A stretch of DNA of 64,000 nt from NCBI RefSeq assembly GCF_007655135.1, contig NC_045129.1, positions 29,389,122 to 29,453,121 on the forward strand. Reading direction: 5' to 3'. The position numbers and the translations under genes were made by a program. Below the pieces are notes generated by a model that did not search any database, was not told where the DNA came from, and saw only the letters and a list, made by a program, of their open reading frames with translations. This stretch comes from Punica granatum (taxonomy: Eukaryota; Streptophyta; Magnoliopsida; Myrtales; Lythraceae). Below, in pieces: positions 1 through 12,482 of this stretch (within the stretch, counting starts at the first letter, position 1; each line of letters opens with the position of its first letter).

Positions 1-1393
1 TTAACTAATTTGGGCAAAAATAGAATGGTTGGAGAGAACTCTTTTTTTTTTTTTTTTTTCTCTTTTCGATTAGAAGGGAGACTAATGAGTATAATATAAT
101 GAAATAAAAATCATAATAGATAAATAAAAGGGCACCCGTAATTCCACAATCAGTATCAAACCTAAAATCTCTTGGTTACCAGGTGAAAACGTATACCACT
201 GCATCACACTCTCTCTGATCAAGAGAACTTTTAGGATGGGCAAAATAAAATAAGAAGAATATTTTCCTCTTATAGGTCCTTAAAATAGCTTAAGAATCAT
301 ACATAGACATATATACACATAAAAGATGTTACTCGTGTTACGTACGGTAGGTTATAATTTTCTCTTTTGTCTTTTTAAAAACTAAAAGGTATAAACATTT
401 TTCACAATTTTTTAATATATGTGTAGATTTTTTATGGTGGTTAAAAAATATTTTCAATAATTAGAAAAGAAAAATAATAGATTAGAATTATAATTAAAAA
501 GAAAATGGATGATTCTAGAGCGGGAAGCAAAAAAAAGTCCCATAGTGGGACGCATCTAAGGGCATAAATATATAAATTATGGACGATCGAGATTAAATAT
601 TATATTTAATGGATGATATTAGTGTCTTATAATGGGACTTTTTTTCTTCCGGCTCTAGAATTTTTCGAAGAAAAATGATAGATGTGAAGGAGAGAAAGGC
701 AGAAAACCAGAGAAAGAAGAGAGGGGGAAAAAGGAGGAGAGAGAGAAGGTGAATGGAGAAAAAAGTGCAAAAAGTGGGGTTGGTAGTTAAAAGAGGTAAG
801 TGAATTTATTATTTTATTGAATCACGTTGTCTCTCTTATTTTAGGATTTTATTTTGTCATGAGTAGTTAAAAAAAGTGAATGTTACATGGCTGAATCTTT
901 TCCAATATAAGTAATATAGATATGTATATATATATATATATATTTTGCTAATTCAATTTCCTTGTTAGTTTATTATCGATTTCCATTAGGTCATTAAATC
1001 CATTTATAGGGTTGTCTCCATCATTATTTATTTTGCGGGAAGGAGGTTGTCTCCATCATTTGTTGCTAATTAATTAAAGTATTAAAGCCACCAAGAAATA
1101 GTTTAGTGATGCTCATTTCTTTGAGAAATTATAGTTTAGACTATAATGGTGGGACTACTTATACAATTTAACTAATTTATTAAATTAATTAATTGATCTC
1201 TACAAAATATGATTGGTCAGGATATATAAATGCTTGAGCACTATGCCACTAAGCCAACAACCGGAAGATATATATTTATATTTATTATATCCTAAAAAAG
1301 GATGATTTCACAATTTTAGTTGGTCGGTTAAGTGAGGTGGGAATTGCCAATGGCAATGGCAAAAATGGACGAATTTAAGAAATCCCACTATTG
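1..1393. repeat. Local tandem duplication, copy 1, left part
   Basis: This stretch is about 80-90 percent alike, by eye, to 13144-13880. Shared blocks include the opening phrase at 2-25, the SINE at 43-228, the block around 940-1130 (TTGTCTCCATCATTTG), and the block ending near 1393 (AAGTGAGGTGGGAATTGCC). Positions 300-930 hold extra purine-rich and AT-rich sequence absent from copy 2. Homology stops at 1393, where a gypsy LTR begins. The duplication may extend left of the window. No coding potential is seen. Confidence 0.75.
43..228 (-). mobile_element. tRNA-derived SINE, copy S1
   Basis: Read on the minus strand this has a polymerase III-like head (degenerate A and B boxes around 155-215), then a body with TTTTATTTATCTATTATGA, then an A-rich tail seen as the T run at 43-59. 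It matches four other copies in this window (13205-13345, 27476-27580, 30425-30560, 60795-60955). It lies in both copies of the local duplication, so its insertion predates that duplication. Confidence 0.6.
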
Positions 1394-2260
1394 ATCATGT
1401 CAAAAAGGTCAAGACACCAATTGGGCCGCCTATGTGGTGATTGCAGGCGAATCAGGAAGCAATTTTAAAAAGTTGACGTGTCACTAACTAACCCCATCAA
1501 TACAAAGCGTAGTACTACAGCCTTGAAAGTCCACATGATTAAACGGCAGCTAGGTTTTAAATCTTCAAAATTAAAGTACGTCTCAGATGATCTCACGGTT
1601 AGGGAATTTATCTGTAACGAATTCTCCACCATTATCCACGCACGAAAACTAGTCCGAAAATAATTAAGTGGCTATAAAGTGTGCGCAATTAATTGATTCG
1701 GCCAAGTCAACTCCGCTTGAATAAGTGTACCGAAACTCTTTAGAGTAGCTTCGGCCACCGTTGCCGAAGATGATTGCGATCCTCACTTTGAACGCTTGGA
1801 AGCTCCGAGAACGAATGTAACTTTGATCCACGGGATATCGGTTGAAGGGAAAAGTACGAGAATTGAAATATGCGGTAAAATTAGGTGCGATAAATATAAG
1901 TGCTTGGAAGGTAAAAGTGCAAGAAAAATAAAGGATTGGTAAAAGTAAAGTGCCGAAAAAGAAAAGACAAGTAAATTGTACGATTGATTTGTTGGTCGAG
2001 ACCCGTACAACGAATTTCGACGCACTTATTTATAGGCGTTACATGAAACTCTACAAAATCTCTTGTAATTGGATTTGCTTATAATTATGAGATATCGAGA
2101 TAAAATCATATAGAAAATACCCATCTAAACTACCCAAATTACCAAATGTAAAGCATCAAATAAAATTGGAAGAATATCAATATCCGACTTATTCAACTTC
2201 CTAAAATCAAAGATAACGTAAAAATATCACGAGAATATCGCTTGCGTACTCCATAAAAAC
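1394..2260 (-). repeat. 3' LTR of gypsy element A (cut by Harbinger insertion)
   Basis: The first 260 bp match the 5' LTR remnant at 12215-12482. Further in, a minus-strand TATA-like motif (CCTATAAATAAG, near 2026-2037) fits a U3 promoter. The far end is unclear because the Harbinger element interrupts it at 2264; LTR sequence may resume after 7587. Confidence 0.5.
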
Positions 2261-3892
2261 TAAGGCTACGTTTGGTTCGTTGGAATTGAATAGATAGGGA
2301 ATAGAATAGACAGTGAATAAAATAAAAATTCTGATGAAATTTTTTTGTTTGGTTAGAGGAAATAGGAAAACTAAGAAATATAATTCTGATGTTTGATTGA
2401 CTTGAATAAGGAATGTAAAGAACATAAATATAGTGAAAAGATAGAAATACCCTTCATGCTAAATCTAATGAGTTTTATAAGATAAATAGATAACTTTAAT
2501 GGCAATTTTTATAATTAATAAAAAAATAAACATTTTAAGTAATTTAAAAGTAAATAATTTTCAAAAATTAATTATTTTAATTAAATTACTAAAAAATATG
2601 ATTATTAATAAAATTAATTATTTTAATAATTTAACAAGCATAATTATCTAAAGAATTAATAAAAAATGTATTTTAATAAAAACATGTTCTCTTAGTCTTA
2701 CAAATAAAAATTATTGTACATTATAATTTAATTACTAATTAAATAATTAACAATGAATAGACATTTAATAAAAATATTTCAATTATTAAATAAATTATAA
2801 AAAAATTAATTTTTAATTAAATTACTAAAAATTATGCTTATTAATAAAATTAATTATTTTATTAATTTAATAAGCATAATTATCTAAAGAATTAATAGAA
2901 AAGTTTCTTAATAAAAACATATTTTCTTACAATAAAAAAATTACCGTACATTATAATTTAATTATTAATTAAACAATTAACAAAGAATAGCCATGTTTTT
3001 CTTAGGATTTTGTATTCCTTACTATAATTGTCTTTTTACAATAATTTTATTTTTCCGGGGACTGAGACTAATCCCATTCGGATTTAAAATCTTCAATATT
3101 GTAGTTTTTCACATGCTAATCTTTTTTTAAATCCATTTTTCACAATTACTTGATGAGAATTTATTTGTAACTCTATTTCCACGTTAAGAATTGAAAAATA
3201 AAACGATTATCGATCAAAGTTACTTTGTTTGAATTTTGTAGATTTTCCGGAGAAGAACACCATTAAACCAACACAAGTTTCGCTCCCTGGACCAACGAAT
3301 TTCGTAATCACATGCTCAAGGCAGAATGTGATAAGAACAAAGATGAGGAATGTTACACTTTGCTTGACAATTAACATATACAGTACAACATTCATCCCAA
3401 AACAAAGGGATATACGCAGTACATATTGAACAATAGAATGAGGAAAACATACACACAAACATCTTAATACATCCAAACACGATATAGCTACATATCAACC
3501 TCCCATGCTGTTTGATGGGGGAACCCTTTGCTTGCAGGCATACTTGCTCAAAAAGATAACTTGCCGGCACACCCTTTCACCTAGAAAAGATTACTTCAAG
3601 CTGGGACGGATGACCCCACTCAAAAAGATAGCTGTGAAAATATAAATACCAAAACAACACTCAACAAATAGTTGCCAAAATATAAATGCCAAGTCACCTT
3701 CACAGCCATTATTATTGCACAAAAGAACGAAACTACTATTTCAGCATTAGCACAATTTTATTTTTACCCTAACAACAAGATCCCAAAAAACTCAACGAAG
3801 AAATTTACCTTGTTGTCCTGCTTTAGTGATTTGCAAGGAAATGTCGAACCATTTCCAAGTGGTCTTCTAGGTCGGTACCAAAGAAAAATATG

Positions 3893-4837
3893 TTATAATT
3901 CGGATGGTTTCCGAACTTTTGAATAGCCATGCGATCTTGTGCTGAAGTCATCAACACTATGAAGAGCTCCCAGAAGTTCAAGGAACTTCTCTTGAACGAT
4001 GTCTGAGTGAACACTCTTTGAGAGCATCATGTAAGCCTCTTTCATGTCAGCTGCCATTGTATGCACGGCCTGAGAAATTGTGGAGAAGTCAACTTCATTC
4101 TTTTTCCTCTTTTTTTCCAGAAGAAGCACTTCCCGGGACCTCTGTAAGTGGCAGATGAGCACGCGAAACGTTTCCTGATGTAGGGGTATTCGCATTGGCA
4201 TATTCATTTGGATATGAAGGATTCACTTCCGCTTCTTCGGCTGCTCCAGTCAAATCTTCAATCTCAAGCTCTTGCAGAATATCTTCAACAGCTTGAGCAT
4301 CCTTTCCAGTAGCTCGATCCTTCGCATATATCATAGATAATTATTCGAAATGGGGAAAGCTTTTCAGTCTAAATGGAGCGGCTTCTTTGTGAGTCTAAAA
4401 ACAGAAAGAATAGAGTGTTAGTAACATTATATATAAACATAATATACGGTATCGAAATAAATAGATAAAGTAGTTATTACCGCAACATAAGCCTCCCAAA
4501 CATCGTCTTCCGCTGTGACCATCTTCCGTATTGAATCCCATCCAAAGCCTGATGTATTAAGCATCATATCATACACAATAGCACATTCCTTCTTCAGTGT
4601 CTTCAGTAGAGATTCAATGTGAGGTCTCGCCTTGATACCACAATTCGAGAGCTTTTCCAATAGCATTTTCTCAAGTTCTGACAAGTAGCCAGACTTGAAC
4701 CCTATGTCGGCATTGTGGGTGCCCATATTCCGTAGGTCAATCATACAAGATATAAGGATTGCATCCTCAGCCATAGTCCATTTCCTTTTGCCACTCTTGC
4801 TCACTTGGGAATTAACATAAGCATAACCGCCTTCCAT
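3893..4837 (-). pseudogene. Harbinger 1 Myb/SANT-like DNA-binding protein, broken
   Basis: PIF/Harbinger elements carry a second gene whose Myb/SANT-like protein helps bring the transposase to DNA and into the nucleus. Exon 1 is 4481-4837 (119 codons from ATG at 4837). It reads RKWTMAEDAILISCMIDLR near residues 19-37 and has the family's TSGFGWDSIRKMV motif and the WEAYVA ending. The donor at 4480 is GTAATA. Exon 2 starts after an acceptor near 4402 and opens with a family-like HKEAAPFR stretch. An in-frame TAA lies at 4341-4343, and a frameshift occurs in a short A run around 4110-4118, splitting the low-complexity middle from the C-terminal helix (AADMKEAYMML). Not functional as it stands; the family call is secure. 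Confidence 0.82.
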
Positions 4838-5109
4838 TTTCTATACCAAGAGCACATACATGATATAAATTGTTATTTGGCTTAATAAATAATAATAAGG
4901 ACCTGTATTTAACTGAATATATGCCAAAAAGATATATATGTTCATATGAAATGGGAAATAAGACTTTCAAAAATTCATACGCATGTGCATTACAATAGAT
5001 TCATGACATTGTCTTCAGAAAGCAATGAGAATACAACACACAATACCAAACAAATGAAAAAAAACAACTCCTCAAAGTTTGCATTACAATTCTCAAACAC
5101 AACATATAA

Positions 5110-6482
5110 CTACGTAGTTGATGAGTTCCACTCATTAAACATCTCAATTGCCAACTGTTTCCTCCAATTGCTCCACACATTTGATGTTTGAATCTTAGAA
5201 ATATGATCAACATCCTCATTAGGGTTGTCACCAACCGTTTCATTCAATTGGTCTTCCATAGGATCAAAAACCATTTCTGGCATAATAAAATTATGCAGTA
5301 GACAACAAGCAATTATAATTATATTCTGCACCCTAACAGGATAAAATGACGGACTCTTAAGAATAGTCCATCGAATCTTAAGCAAACCGAAACACCTTTC
5401 AATACAATCACGAGCTGATGCATGTCTCAAATTGAAAAGCTCATCATCATTTCTCGGTCGATGTCCTTGACGCCACTCATTGAGGTGATACCTTTGACCT
5501 TTAAAGGGTGCCAAAAATCCCTCACAATTTGTATAACCAGCATCAACGAGATAATAACAACCTATATTCAAAAAGAGGGCAAAAAAGACCTATATTACTT
5601 TGTATGTTATTAAACTTACCTTTTAATATTGTGAATGCCAAAAAATTATTATATTCACCAGTTGGCACCCTAAGTTCATGTTCCCTAGAAAGAGCATATC
5701 GTAATACTCTCTCATCAACTGCAGAACCCTCCCATCTAGGAAGAACATATGTGAATTGCATATATGGAGTACAAACTCCTAACACATTGGTTGCTATGTC
5801 ACCTTTACGGGTTCTGTATCTAGGTCTATCAACCTCGAGCACTCTGATTTTGATATACGTCCCGTCTAGAGCACCCAAACAATTCTACATTGAACCAAAA
5901 TGTAATGTTATCACCATATTAGCTCCCTAAATTGACAAAATTTGGCATTTGTTTAGGTACCTTAAACTACTTCCAACGTTGGTCCTCTGAATTAGTAGCA
6001 ATTGGTTAGAGCTTCTTATACAAATGAGCTTGTAGACGTAAAGTTGCTTTGAGAACATTGTGAAAATATCGGCTTACAGTTTCACCCGATCTACCAAACT
6101 GATGTTTAATGACTCGATTCTTAAAATGATGAGCCAAAAGATATAAAAACATTGCCACTTACTCATCAACATGCATATTTCTTGTATTTTTAAGACCCCT
6201 AATTTCTTGAAGTATATGACACAATTTGATAAATGCATTCCTATCCATCCTTAGTTGTTCAGTACAAGTCACATCATCCGCATACACAAGCCTCCTAATA
6301 TGATCCCTCCTGCCATAATAGTTTAACTCGTACGACCTAATGCTTGGCTTAGGATCATATAGAGCAGCTAATTCTAATAATATTCCCACCAAACTTCTTA
6401 TTATAGTACACATTTGAATACAGAAAGTTAGAGCAATGACTTTCCTCTTCTTGCTCTTACTCAGCAAACTCAAGCGATCCAT
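5110..6482 (-). pseudogene. Harbinger 1 DDE transposase (DDE_Tnp_4 type), broken
   Basis: This gene would cut and paste the element. Exon pieces run from ATG at 6482 (SKSKKRK basic start, RMDRNAFIKLCHIL helix). A block with the helix-turn-helix-like QFGRSGETVSRYF follows at about 6070-6100. Then comes GALDGTYIKI with the first catalytic Asp (5850-5878), YYLVDAGYTN with the second Asp (5535-5571), and DCIERCFGLLK with the catalytic Glu (about 5385-5420). The C-terminal LLHNFI motif is present. Introns are inferred at about 5889-5964 and 5572-5620. In-frame stops lie at 6159-6161, 6006-6008 and 5967-5969. All three catalytic residues remain, so decay is by nonsense mutation rather than loss of the core. 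Confidence 0.87.
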
Positions 6483-6655
6483 AACTGCAAAATGGATTTA
6501 AAATATATTATAGTGAAGTAGTCGATTTTCTTTGCATTATCAAGCAAGAACTACTGTAGGCCAAAGGTTAAAGTAACTGTTAACCCATACAAGAAGTGCC
6601 TCAGTCACAACCCATGTATTTTCAAATTAACTATGTGAGATAACACTACAACATA

Positions 6656-6850
6656 ATCAGCAAACACCTCACATATCCCCGTTGAATCAGCAAACACATA
6701 TCATCAGTTCTATCAGCAAACACCTCAGTTGAATCAGCAAATACATATCCCCAGTCGAATCAGCAAACACATATAAACACCTCAGTTTACTCAGCAAACA
6801 CATCCCCAGTTAAATCAGCAAACACCTCAGTTTAATCAGCAAACACCTTA
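6656..6850. repeat. Minisatellite in Harbinger 1
   Basis: About eight degenerate units of roughly 19-26 bp built on AATCAGCAAACACCTCAGTT. The array lies upstream of the transposase start, between it and the probable promoter near the right end. Subterminal repeats in DNA transposons can bind transposase; that role here is only an inference. Confidence 0.8.
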
Positions 6851-8382
6851 GTAGTCAGTGCAATCTTTTGGGGTAGATGAAAACCGAAATTTGATTCCCT
6901 AAATCAGCCCCTTAGAAGAATCAAAACCGAAGAGCTTCGAAAACCCCATCCCAAAACGACAAAACCTACCTAAAATTTGAAAATCCTAACCTGAAAATCA
7001 CTTGCCTGAACTTGAAATTGAAAACCCTAACTTGATAATCGACTACCCTAGAATCAAAATTGAAAGCTTGGACTTGATAAGCAGCGGGAGAAGCCTAATT
7101 ACAACGGATTCCTAGGGTAGAAACCGAGTACATTACCTCAGCAGAGCAAGGGGATCAGTGTCTTCAAGCGGGCAATGGGTTGACGAGCGAGCTTCGACTC
7201 GCGGAGTGGAGTCACCGAGTGGAATGGCGGAGTCGAGTCGTTGAGGCACCGAGCTTCAAGGGAAGAATCGTAGTCGGAGGAGGGCTCGAGCTCTTCTGGG
7301 TTGCTCTGGCCTCATGGTTGGATTTGCAGAGAGATAGAATGATGGCATGAGTTTGAAATTAATGAACAAACGTGAGGGTATTTTAGTATTTTCACACTCT
7401 TTTCCGAATGTCCCTAGCCTATTTCGGATCTTCAAGGGAGGCTTCCAAATTCCATATGAAAGCTGGATTGTGATCCCATCTAGAATAGGTATTCCGCATG
7501 ACCTGCGAACAAAACTTCAAAATGCGGATTTTGTATGGAATACACATGGAATGAATTGGGTTTTCCTGCGAACCAAACATGGCCTAAATTTGGCTGCCAA
7601 TTACATCTCCACCGTCTCTTTGTTAAATATGCACGCCCATACACATGCATATATGTATATAAATATATATATCTTCATATTGGGTTGCATGTTGGACTCT
7701 TTCTCGATAGGCCAAACTTGTACATTCTTGGGCGTCTCTCCTACTTTGGCTTCCAATTGATTCGACCTGTGTAAGAAAAATTACTGCCCGCTCTTTCAGC
7801 TCGATTCCAATTGTCCACAAACTCGAGATTATCATCGGAATTACTGATTACATGTCATGACTCAACAAACTTCATGAATTACGAAAAATAGGTAAAAACA
7901 ATCCCCCGACATGTCTAGTCGCGCGAAACAACATTGAGCAGGACTTGACATGTATATTTATGAACTTGCCGCATGAGCTCAGGATGAATAAAAAAAAGAG
8001 GAGGACAGAATGCACCTTACAGCTGGATAGCTGTTGCTTTCTTTAACTAGATGAGCAAAGGCAATGAGCTGAACTTTTGTTGTCAAAACTTGCAATTCTA
8101 TATTCTCCGTTTCAGCTCCACTTCAACCTCAATTTTGAGCATCTTCCGTTCTGAACTGGTCCAAGGTTGAAAAAAAAATATATCTTGAGATCTTATCTTA
8201 GCTTTACGTAGCATCTTAAATCATCTTAATCTGATTTCTGTAGAAAAAAATATGAATTTTCTCGCGAAACTGCGTATATCTGGAAAAATTGGCCGAGATG
8301 TTGACGATGGGCCACCTTGCTCTCGATCGTCACCTTACTGAGCATGTATAGCGCCTGTGATCCCATGGCAGTGAGGACAACC

Positions 8383-8700
8383 TTAGTTGGTAGCATTATC
8401 TAGGCCGTGATTCAGCCTAATCTCCGAATCCAGTTGTTCCGTATCCGCTTCGATGTTGCTTGAAAGGCTAGTACCGAGGTTTAATGGGAGGCCGATCTCG
8501 ACATGGTCACGGCTCAACCCTGGCATCTCCGAATTCTCCCATGCAAAGTAATCCTTAAACTCGTGCAAAACGCGTTGCTTATAATCATCATCAAGGAGTT
8601 GACCTACATATGTCGATCTCGGGGTCATCTTCCGCGTCGAGATTCATCTCTTCCAAAGGTTTTGCACCTCAGCCTTCAAGTCATCTAGTTTCCCGGTTGC
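8383..8700 (-). pseudogene. Gypsy element A pol remnant
   Basis: On the minus strand an 81-residue reading frame contains STYVGQLLDDDYKQ and EFKDYFAWENSEMPGLSRD. This matches the conserved segment at the start of gypsy reverse transcriptase in plant Tat-like elements (typically FKDCFAWSYxEMPGL). Just upstream, in another frame, is LDDLKAEVQNLW, so a frameshift or stop separates them. No RT catalytic motif, RNase H or integrase remains between here and the LTR. Confidence 0.65.
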
Positions 8701-10720
8701 TTCTTACAAGTCTCCCCATTTCAACTCAAGTTAGTTCTTCATAATTTTTACCGCTCATGCTTCTTCCACATAAAAGGTCAAGAGACGTTGAATGATAGCA
8801 GTGGCTGTGGCCACCATCTCATCACCGTGAGTCAGCGTATTCATTCTATCTCCTCGATGATAGTCATTGCTGCAACGTGGGCCGAGACATAGGAATAATG
8901 GGGTTGAAGGTTCCTTGATACATATCAAGCTTTCTCATGTTCGTAAATCCGATTGGCCTTTCGAATGCATCTAAACCTTCAAAACAAATGAGGCCGAATT
9001 CTTCCTAGTAGTACCACGCTTCTGGAGCAAGAGAATTGATAGAAAATGGCCTTGGCTTGGCTAGAACAACCTCTGGAGCCCTCACAATCCATAAGACCAG
9101 TTATTGTATATTTGAATTGCCGGACTCATTAAACCAGTCGGTTTTGAGCAAAATTTCATTGAAAGGATTTGAACTCATGACCTCTTGCTTCCATACTAGC
9201 ATACTACCAACCAAGTCACCGCTACTTTCTTGTTCTTTAAACTCTACTTTTAAGTACTTATTAAAATTCAATATTTATTTTAGAGTAAAAAATATTAAAT
9301 ATAGATATTTTCTTACACTATTAGTATATTTCTTTGAAATCATCATACTTCTATCTTAATTATCATAATTTTTTTAATAATATGAATATTTATTTTATTT
9401 TAATTAAACGTGCGGTCCGACCCATCGAACCCTCCGTTGGACCCACAAACCCATGAACACATACTCATTCTGGTTCATCATCCGGTCCGATTATGATAAC
9501 ACCGATCAAAAGAACCCCCGAGTGCTGGTTACACCTTTTTTAAATGTCTGTGATCATCACTTCCATCTTGACGAGATACTCGTCCATGCGGTAGAGCTTA
9601 GCCATGGCGCTCTTAGGCATCATAACTCCATTGTTGATCAAAACCTTTGGCACTCGGTCGAACACAAAGCTTTGGCCTTTTCCTTTTTCGAACCTTTAGC
9701 CGCGGAGTCTTGCTAACTGAGGATGCCTATTCCTTAGTCGGTTGCTAGTGTATATCTAGCTCGCTCTTCATGGGAAGCCTCTCTCCTTAGCGCTCTCCAT
9801 GCTCGGGGCGACCTTGTTGGCTGACCACGAGTCTCACCATTTGTCGTTGTTCACGACGTTTTTGCTATCAAGTAAGAGGGTGAGCATCCTTACGATGTTG
9901 AACCCTCTGCCACCTATTCTCGGGGATGTTTGTAGGTGGTACGACGAGCCTTTCTCTAGCCGGGACACGTTGAATAATGCTCTGAAACCTATCTGGCCTC
10001 TTTCCTGAGTGAACCAGCCTTTCACTTAAACTTCGATGTCGCATCTCGGCTTTGGAAGGACGGACTTCTCCGTGATTTGCAGTTCTGGTTGTGGGCTCAT
10101 TTTTAGAGTAAACATCATGAGGAGCCCTAATTACTCTTTATGAGCTGCTAGACTCGCGCCCGACCCCTCAAGCCTTGCTTGAAGATGTAGGCTCAGTCTC
10201 GAAAACGCCATTTTTGGCTTTGTGGACTGCTTTTTTATGCTCTCGAGCCTCCATACTGGAATTGAATGCACCATTTAGTGAGCTCGAGCAAACGCTTTGC
10301 ATCTCCTTGAACAAAGGCTGAGGCAAAGATTCGACCCCCTAAGCCTTGCTGGAGGACCCGAAATCAAGCGCACACACAGCTTCTCAAGAATTGGAGTTTT
10401 TATATCTCGAATGTCGGGGTGGAGACTTAAACTTACGCTCAACCCACCAAGCTTTAGAGTTCTCGTAGTTTAGCCTCGAATCTTTTTTTAACTTCAAGCG
10501 GTTTTTCACTTGCTCGACTTCTACTTGTGCTGCTGCTTTGTGAAGTCCATTTAGGGAACCGTTTTTTCAATGGTTGCGGCTTGTGGTTCGATGTGCTTCG
10601 CTACCCCATCTCGGCCTCGGTGAAATCGATGAACGCAATTTCTCTTGGAGCACCGACTTGGAGCAAGTCAAACACAATCTTTTCTCCATATTTAGCTTCT
10701 GGAGCAGCCTAGTAACTTTT
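8701..10720 (-). other. Decayed interior of gypsy element A
   Basis: No intact reading frame is present. Short minus-strand stretches (8881-9030) look like degraded polyprotein. A hAT-type MITE interrupts at 9098-9505. The rest is moderately GC-rich and consistent with gag-pol decay, but I cannot assign domains. Confidence 0.4.
9098..9505. mobile_element. hAT-type MITE, degenerate copy
   Basis: About 400 bp closely match the better copy at 62713-63268, including TTTGAACTCATGACCTCTT and the AT-rich middle. The right end reads GGTCCGATTATGATAACACC, a mutated version of that family's inverted repeat. The left end is worn and shortened, and no 8-bp target duplication can be recovered. Confidence 0.7.
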
Positions 10721-12176
10721 TCAAAATAGGAAGATAGACCCCAAATTGGCCGAACTGGTTAAAATAGGAGCCGTGATCGGAAAATGGTCGGAATCATCTT
10801 TCATAGGCTTCTCTTTGCTGCCTCCGATAAACTTCGTTGATGGAGTGAAAGAATTTTCATCATCGAGACTTGATTTAGCTACACCGATTTCTATATCGCC
10901 ATGAACTTGTTCTTTAAGATTGGCTTGAGTCGATTTTTGCTTAGCCTCTTCCCCAAGTTGACACTCCATTTTAGTTTCATTAATACTATGAGGCTCAAGT
11001 GCATCAATTCACAATAGGAGTTGAGAACAATTCGCCATTTTCGGCTCTTGCGGTGAAATCGGTCTTAGCGGAACAATCTCGTCTTGCATTGACGGTCTAT
11101 GATCGTCCGTTTCCTATTTGATTGGATGTCCCTCACATGGAGGCTGAGCTAAAAGTTCCTCGGTTATATCGGTTTGTTGTGGAGGAACCAATTTATTTGG
11201 TAAATCGACTTCAAGGGGCTGAGTTAGCTCATCCACTCTACCCCCGAGTGTATGCCGTCAGAATCTTGATCGACTTCTTCCTTTAGTAAAGACGATAGTG
11301 ATAATGGCGTGGATGGAGCTCGCATCGGAGGCTGAGGTTGAATTTGCGCCGAAGGTTGAGTTCGAATTTAAGGCTGAGTTCGAATTGGAGGTTGAGCCAA
11401 TGCTGGAAGCTGAGTCCGTGCTGGAGGCTGAATTGCAGCATAGGGTACCACATAAGTTGTGGTTCGTGGTATAGGGTGCTGACTTGAATGAACTAGACAG
11501 CTGCTGAAAATGAGGCTTCACGTAATGCTGCTGAGGTAAGATTGGCCTGCCCTTGGGGTGGCTGATAATGGGAAGCCACGAGTTGTTGCATTGGCAACGG
11601 CTATATGTGTTGAGGCTGAACTCGAACTGGAGGCTGCGATGTCTTCCCATGTGGCGATTGTCGAACATGTGCCTCCACACCTTGTGGTTGTTGTATGAAA
11701 GATATTTTTGGCGCCGTCACTCGATTTGCCACTTGTGGCATCAAAAAGTGTACCGATGTAGTAGGGGCGTCGGTCTAGGCTAAGGTATAAGCCAATGTCG
11801 TGGGTGCTCTACTCATTGGGTTAAGTGAACCATACGGCCTGAAGGATGAAGAATACCACGATGGGAATCACGTTCCGATTGAGTATCCCGTAAGGTTCGA
11901 GACTCCATGATTAGAAGAAGGAGCTACCTCGAGGCCCTTGTTAGTGATCATACACAACTCCCTGTTAGTCCTCTTCTCCTTCCCGTGGGTGTCCTCTTGG
12001 CTTTGCTCCATAGCCAAAACCCAATCTAAATTCTCATCAAGATGTTGGATATAACCTTTCATTTCGCCATTGATTTGCTTCATAAACTTCAATACCCACT
12101 CAGGCATGTTCTCCTCAGACGGCACAGGGTCGTTGACACCATTATGAGAACAGGTTGCCATCTTGATATCTAGCAC
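10721..12176 (-). pseudogene. Gypsy element A gag remnant
   Basis: The frame at 11868-12176 starts MLDIKMATCSHNG, just inside the primer site, and carries MPEWVLKFMKQINGEMKGYI, which fits the start of a plant gypsy gag. Below it (11258-11680) one frame is rich in Pro-Gln repeats, as in gag linkers, and another is Ser/Asn-rich. The 10721-10969 stretch is a further open fragment. Stops and frameshifts separate all pieces, and no zinc knuckle is visible. Assignment rests on position and composition more than on motifs. Confidence 0.5.
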
Positions 12177-12194
12177 TTATTCGGTGGAAAGGCG

Positions 12195-12212
12195 AGTCCA
12201 ACCAGGCACGCC
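12195..12212 (-). other. Probable primer-binding site of gypsy element A
   Basis: On the minus strand, just after the LTR end (TGATCAACA), the sequence reads TTTGGCGTGCCTGGTTGG. Plant gypsy elements often have TTTGGCxxGCC at this place. The matching tRNA cannot be fixed by eye. Confidence 0.5.
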
Positions 12213-12214
12213 AA

Positions 12215-12482
12215 ATTGTTGATCACGTCAAAAACGTCAAGACATCAATTCGGCCAGGCATGTGGTGATTGTAGGCGTGCCAAGAAACGGTTCCAAGAAG
12301 TTAACGTGTCACTAGCCGGCCCTACCAATACAAACTGTAGTATCATGACCTTGAAAGTTCGCGGGATTGAATGGCGGCTAGGTTTTAAATCTTCAAAATT
12401 AAATTGCACCTCATACGATTTCACAGCTCGGGGATTCAGCCGTTATGAGTTCTCCACCAATTATCCACGCACGAGTTGATTG
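12215..12482 (-). repeat. 5' LTR of gypsy element A, outer part missing
   Basis: Direct repeat of 1394-1655 (shared blocks include GGCTAGGTTTTAAATCTTCA). It ends abruptly at 12482, where sequence of the local duplication resumes (CCACTACTAGAACCAAGAT), so the outer U3 part is deleted. Confidence 0.7.

Larger units (their letters stand above)
2264..7584 (-). mobile_element. PIF/Harbinger DNA transposon 1, complete termini
   Basis: Terminal inverted repeats are GGCTACGTTTGGTTCG (2264-2279) and, on the other strand from 7584, GGCCATGTTTGGTTCG. Direct TAA target duplications flank it at 2261-2263 and 7585-7587. These are the hallmarks of PIF/Harbinger. The 5.3-kb element encodes two minus-strand genes: a DDE transposase (5110-6482) and, downstream of it, a Myb/SANT-like protein (3893-4837). 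Both are broken. The 1.6 kb at 2264-3890 is AT-rich and contains internal near-duplicate blocks (2560-2680 and 2800-2920). The region 6490-7580 is non-coding with a minisatellite and a GC-rich probable 5' untranslated region. It is inserted inside gypsy element A and is therefore younger. Confidence 0.92.
1394..12482 (-). mobile_element. Decayed Ty3/gypsy LTR retrotransposon A, with nested insertions
   Basis: About 260 bp of LTR sequence is repeated directly at 1394-1655 and 12215-12482, with a primer-binding-like site at 12195-12212 and gag-like and pol-like remnants between, all on the minus strand. The inside is interrupted by a PIF/Harbinger element (2264-7584) and a hAT-type MITE (9098-9505). 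The 5' LTR lacks its outer part. Copy 2 of the surrounding duplication keeps about 870 bp here that copy 1 lacks, so one deletion probably removed both. The element is dead; lineage within gypsy is uncertain (Tat-like is a guess from the pol fragment). Confidence 0.65.

Noticed and set aside
11258..11680. Ser/Asn-repeat protein on the minus strand
   Set aside because: It is the wrong frame of a Pro-Gln-rich gag linker; the repeats come from the underlying tandem codons.
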